From Crocosphaera chwakensis CCY0110 (lineage in GTDB: Bacteria > Cyanobacteriota > Cyanobacteriia > Cyanobacteriales > Microcystaceae): a stretch of 64,000 nucleotides of DNA. The notes below the pieces were generated by a model, which was not told where the DNA came from, made no database searches, and was given only the letters and a program-made list of their open reading frames with translations. The DNA lies in contig NZ_AAXW01000013.1 in assembly GCF_000169335.1 (NCBI RefSeq), forward strand, positions 1-64,000, written 5' to 3'. The position numbers and the translations under genes are program-made. Every line of letters begins with the position of its first letter. The first letter of the stretch is position 1. Below are positions 63,082 through 64,000 of this stretch, piece by piece.

Positions 63082-64000
63082 ATCGAAAGTTTCTTTTTTG
63101 ATAATAGGAAAATTATTGATATCTTGAGATGAATTATACAATAAAGCATCAACAGCAGTTTTCCAAGATTGTAAAAGCTTTAAGTCATGATTATTAATAG
63201 CTAAAATTTCAGGAAAAATAAAATCTAGTTCTTCTTGAGATTGACAATTATTGATTAAATCGATACAGTCTTTTTTTATAATGTCTTCTAATTTATATAG
63301 GCGATCGCTAACAACTTCATAAGCATCTTGTAATTGATAAGTAATAGTAATTGTTTGGTGAATTGCCCATGAGCATTCTTTTCTACGAAGTTCTCCAGGA
63401 ACATTTATATTTTTTAATAGCTCTGTGTTGCTGTAAGTTTTCAACGCATTAATTAACATTGCCCGAACATCAGTAATATTCTTGCTTCTTTGACTGATAT
63501 CAGAAAGTTTGCAAGAATCTTTTAGATAGTCTAAAGCGTGTTGAAATTCATTATAAGCCTGGGATAAAATAGTATGATGATGACTAAATATTATATTTTC
63601 TTCCATCTTTTCGATACGATTAATAATCTCTTTATTCTCAGAACATAAAAATGCTTTAAGATCCAAAAATCCCTCTTTTACTTCTAGTCTTCCTTGTCTA
63701 ACTTCTTCTCTTAATTTTAACAATTGATGTAAATTTACTGCTGATAAAATACCTCCGCTTACAACTCCTACTCCTATTAAGGAAGTGGTTGATTGTAATG
63801 CGAGAACACTTGTTTGTAATATATCCAATTGTTCGGTAAAATTATCTACAGTTGCTGTACTTAATTCATAATTTTCAGTCCCAAAGATTTTAGCAACAAC
63901 TGCGTGACCACAATCTTCTGCTATTACTGTAAATAAAGTTTCTAAAGCAGAGAGACCTAGATTCAAGATTATAGGATTCATAAATTTTTTACTGATATAG

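Larger units (their letters stand above)
61308..63981 (-). pseudogene. Unknown gene split by an IS66 insertion
   Basis: A minus-strand gene whose 5' part is 63981-63074 and 3' part 61545-61308. Removing the IS66 element and one copy of the 8-bp duplication restores one continuous frame of 381 codons across the junction (reading FDIER then VPQEQLIYNEL). The 5' fragment alone would end at a TAA inside the element (303 residues). The protein has a hydrophobic N-terminal segment, a second membrane-like stretch (about residues 80-105, TSLIGVGVVSGGILSAVNL), a coiled-coil-like middle (REEVRQGRLEVKEGFLDLK), and a helical C-terminal half with TITITYQLQDAYEVVSDRL. I do not recognise the family; the hydrophobic hairpin followed by coiled coil hints at a membrane-acting protein. 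Confidence 0.85.

Overview
The window is a chromosomal segment of a unicellular beta-cyanobacterium, most like the Crocosphaera/Cyanothece group. The evidence is a beta-carboxysome operon (ccmK2-K1-L-M-N), NDH-1 genes of the CO2-uptake type, a phycobiliprotein lyase (CpcT), Ycf66, a Psb34/Ssl1498-type protein, a PEP-CTERM protein, an AT-rich base composition and many GCGATCGC (HIP1) octamers. Genus assignment is inference.

Layout. 1-9.7 kb: a large frameshifted TamB-like envelope gene running off the left edge, Ycf66, a family-3 solute-binding protein, an AI-2E family permease, a C-terminal processing protease and FtsQ. 9.7-19.4 kb: transaldolase, a pterin dehydratase, queC, cpcT, aroK, then a 490-aa protein that reads as CARF-like + HEPN + minimal CRISPR polymerase (mCpol), followed by a host-attachment-family protein, pgeF, prs and tRNA-Arg(CCG). 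19-34 kb: phosphatase, exported agarase-like glycosidase with a PEP-CTERM protein, phytase-like lipoprotein, TPR protein, Deg/HtrA protease, M15 dipeptidase, M20 amidohydrolase with a phytochelatin-synthase-like protein, CPA1 antiporter, and a DUF3038/DUF4335 pair. 34-40 kb: a ribbon-helix-helix regulator divergent from a psb34-like gene, duplicated coiled-coil genes, mutS2 and a SMI1-HEAT fusion.

40-50.4 kb is an inorganic-carbon island: ccmK2K1LMN on the minus strand, an ndhD on the minus strand, and a divergent ndhF-ndhD operon. CcmM, CcmN, CcmL and CcmK build the carboxysome, while ndhF/ndhD encode membrane-arm subunits of NDH-1, probably a CO2-hydrating form. No cupA/cupB gene follows; a MntA-HepT toxin-antitoxin pair sits there instead. 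51-61 kb: alpha/beta hydrolase, gatA, a lipoprotein with a general-stress protein, an ABC exporter, a GHL10 glycosidase, a dead transposase relic and a fatty-acid desaturase. 61.3-64 kb: an IS66 element with matching 8-bp target duplications that splits an unknown minus-strand gene.

The most unusual locus is 14836-16378: one polypeptide that appears to contain a nucleotide cyclase/polymerase, a nucleotide sensor and an RNase, with no CRISPR array or cas gene nearby, preceded by a long inverted repeat. It looks like a self-contained cyclic-nucleotide defence or stress system.
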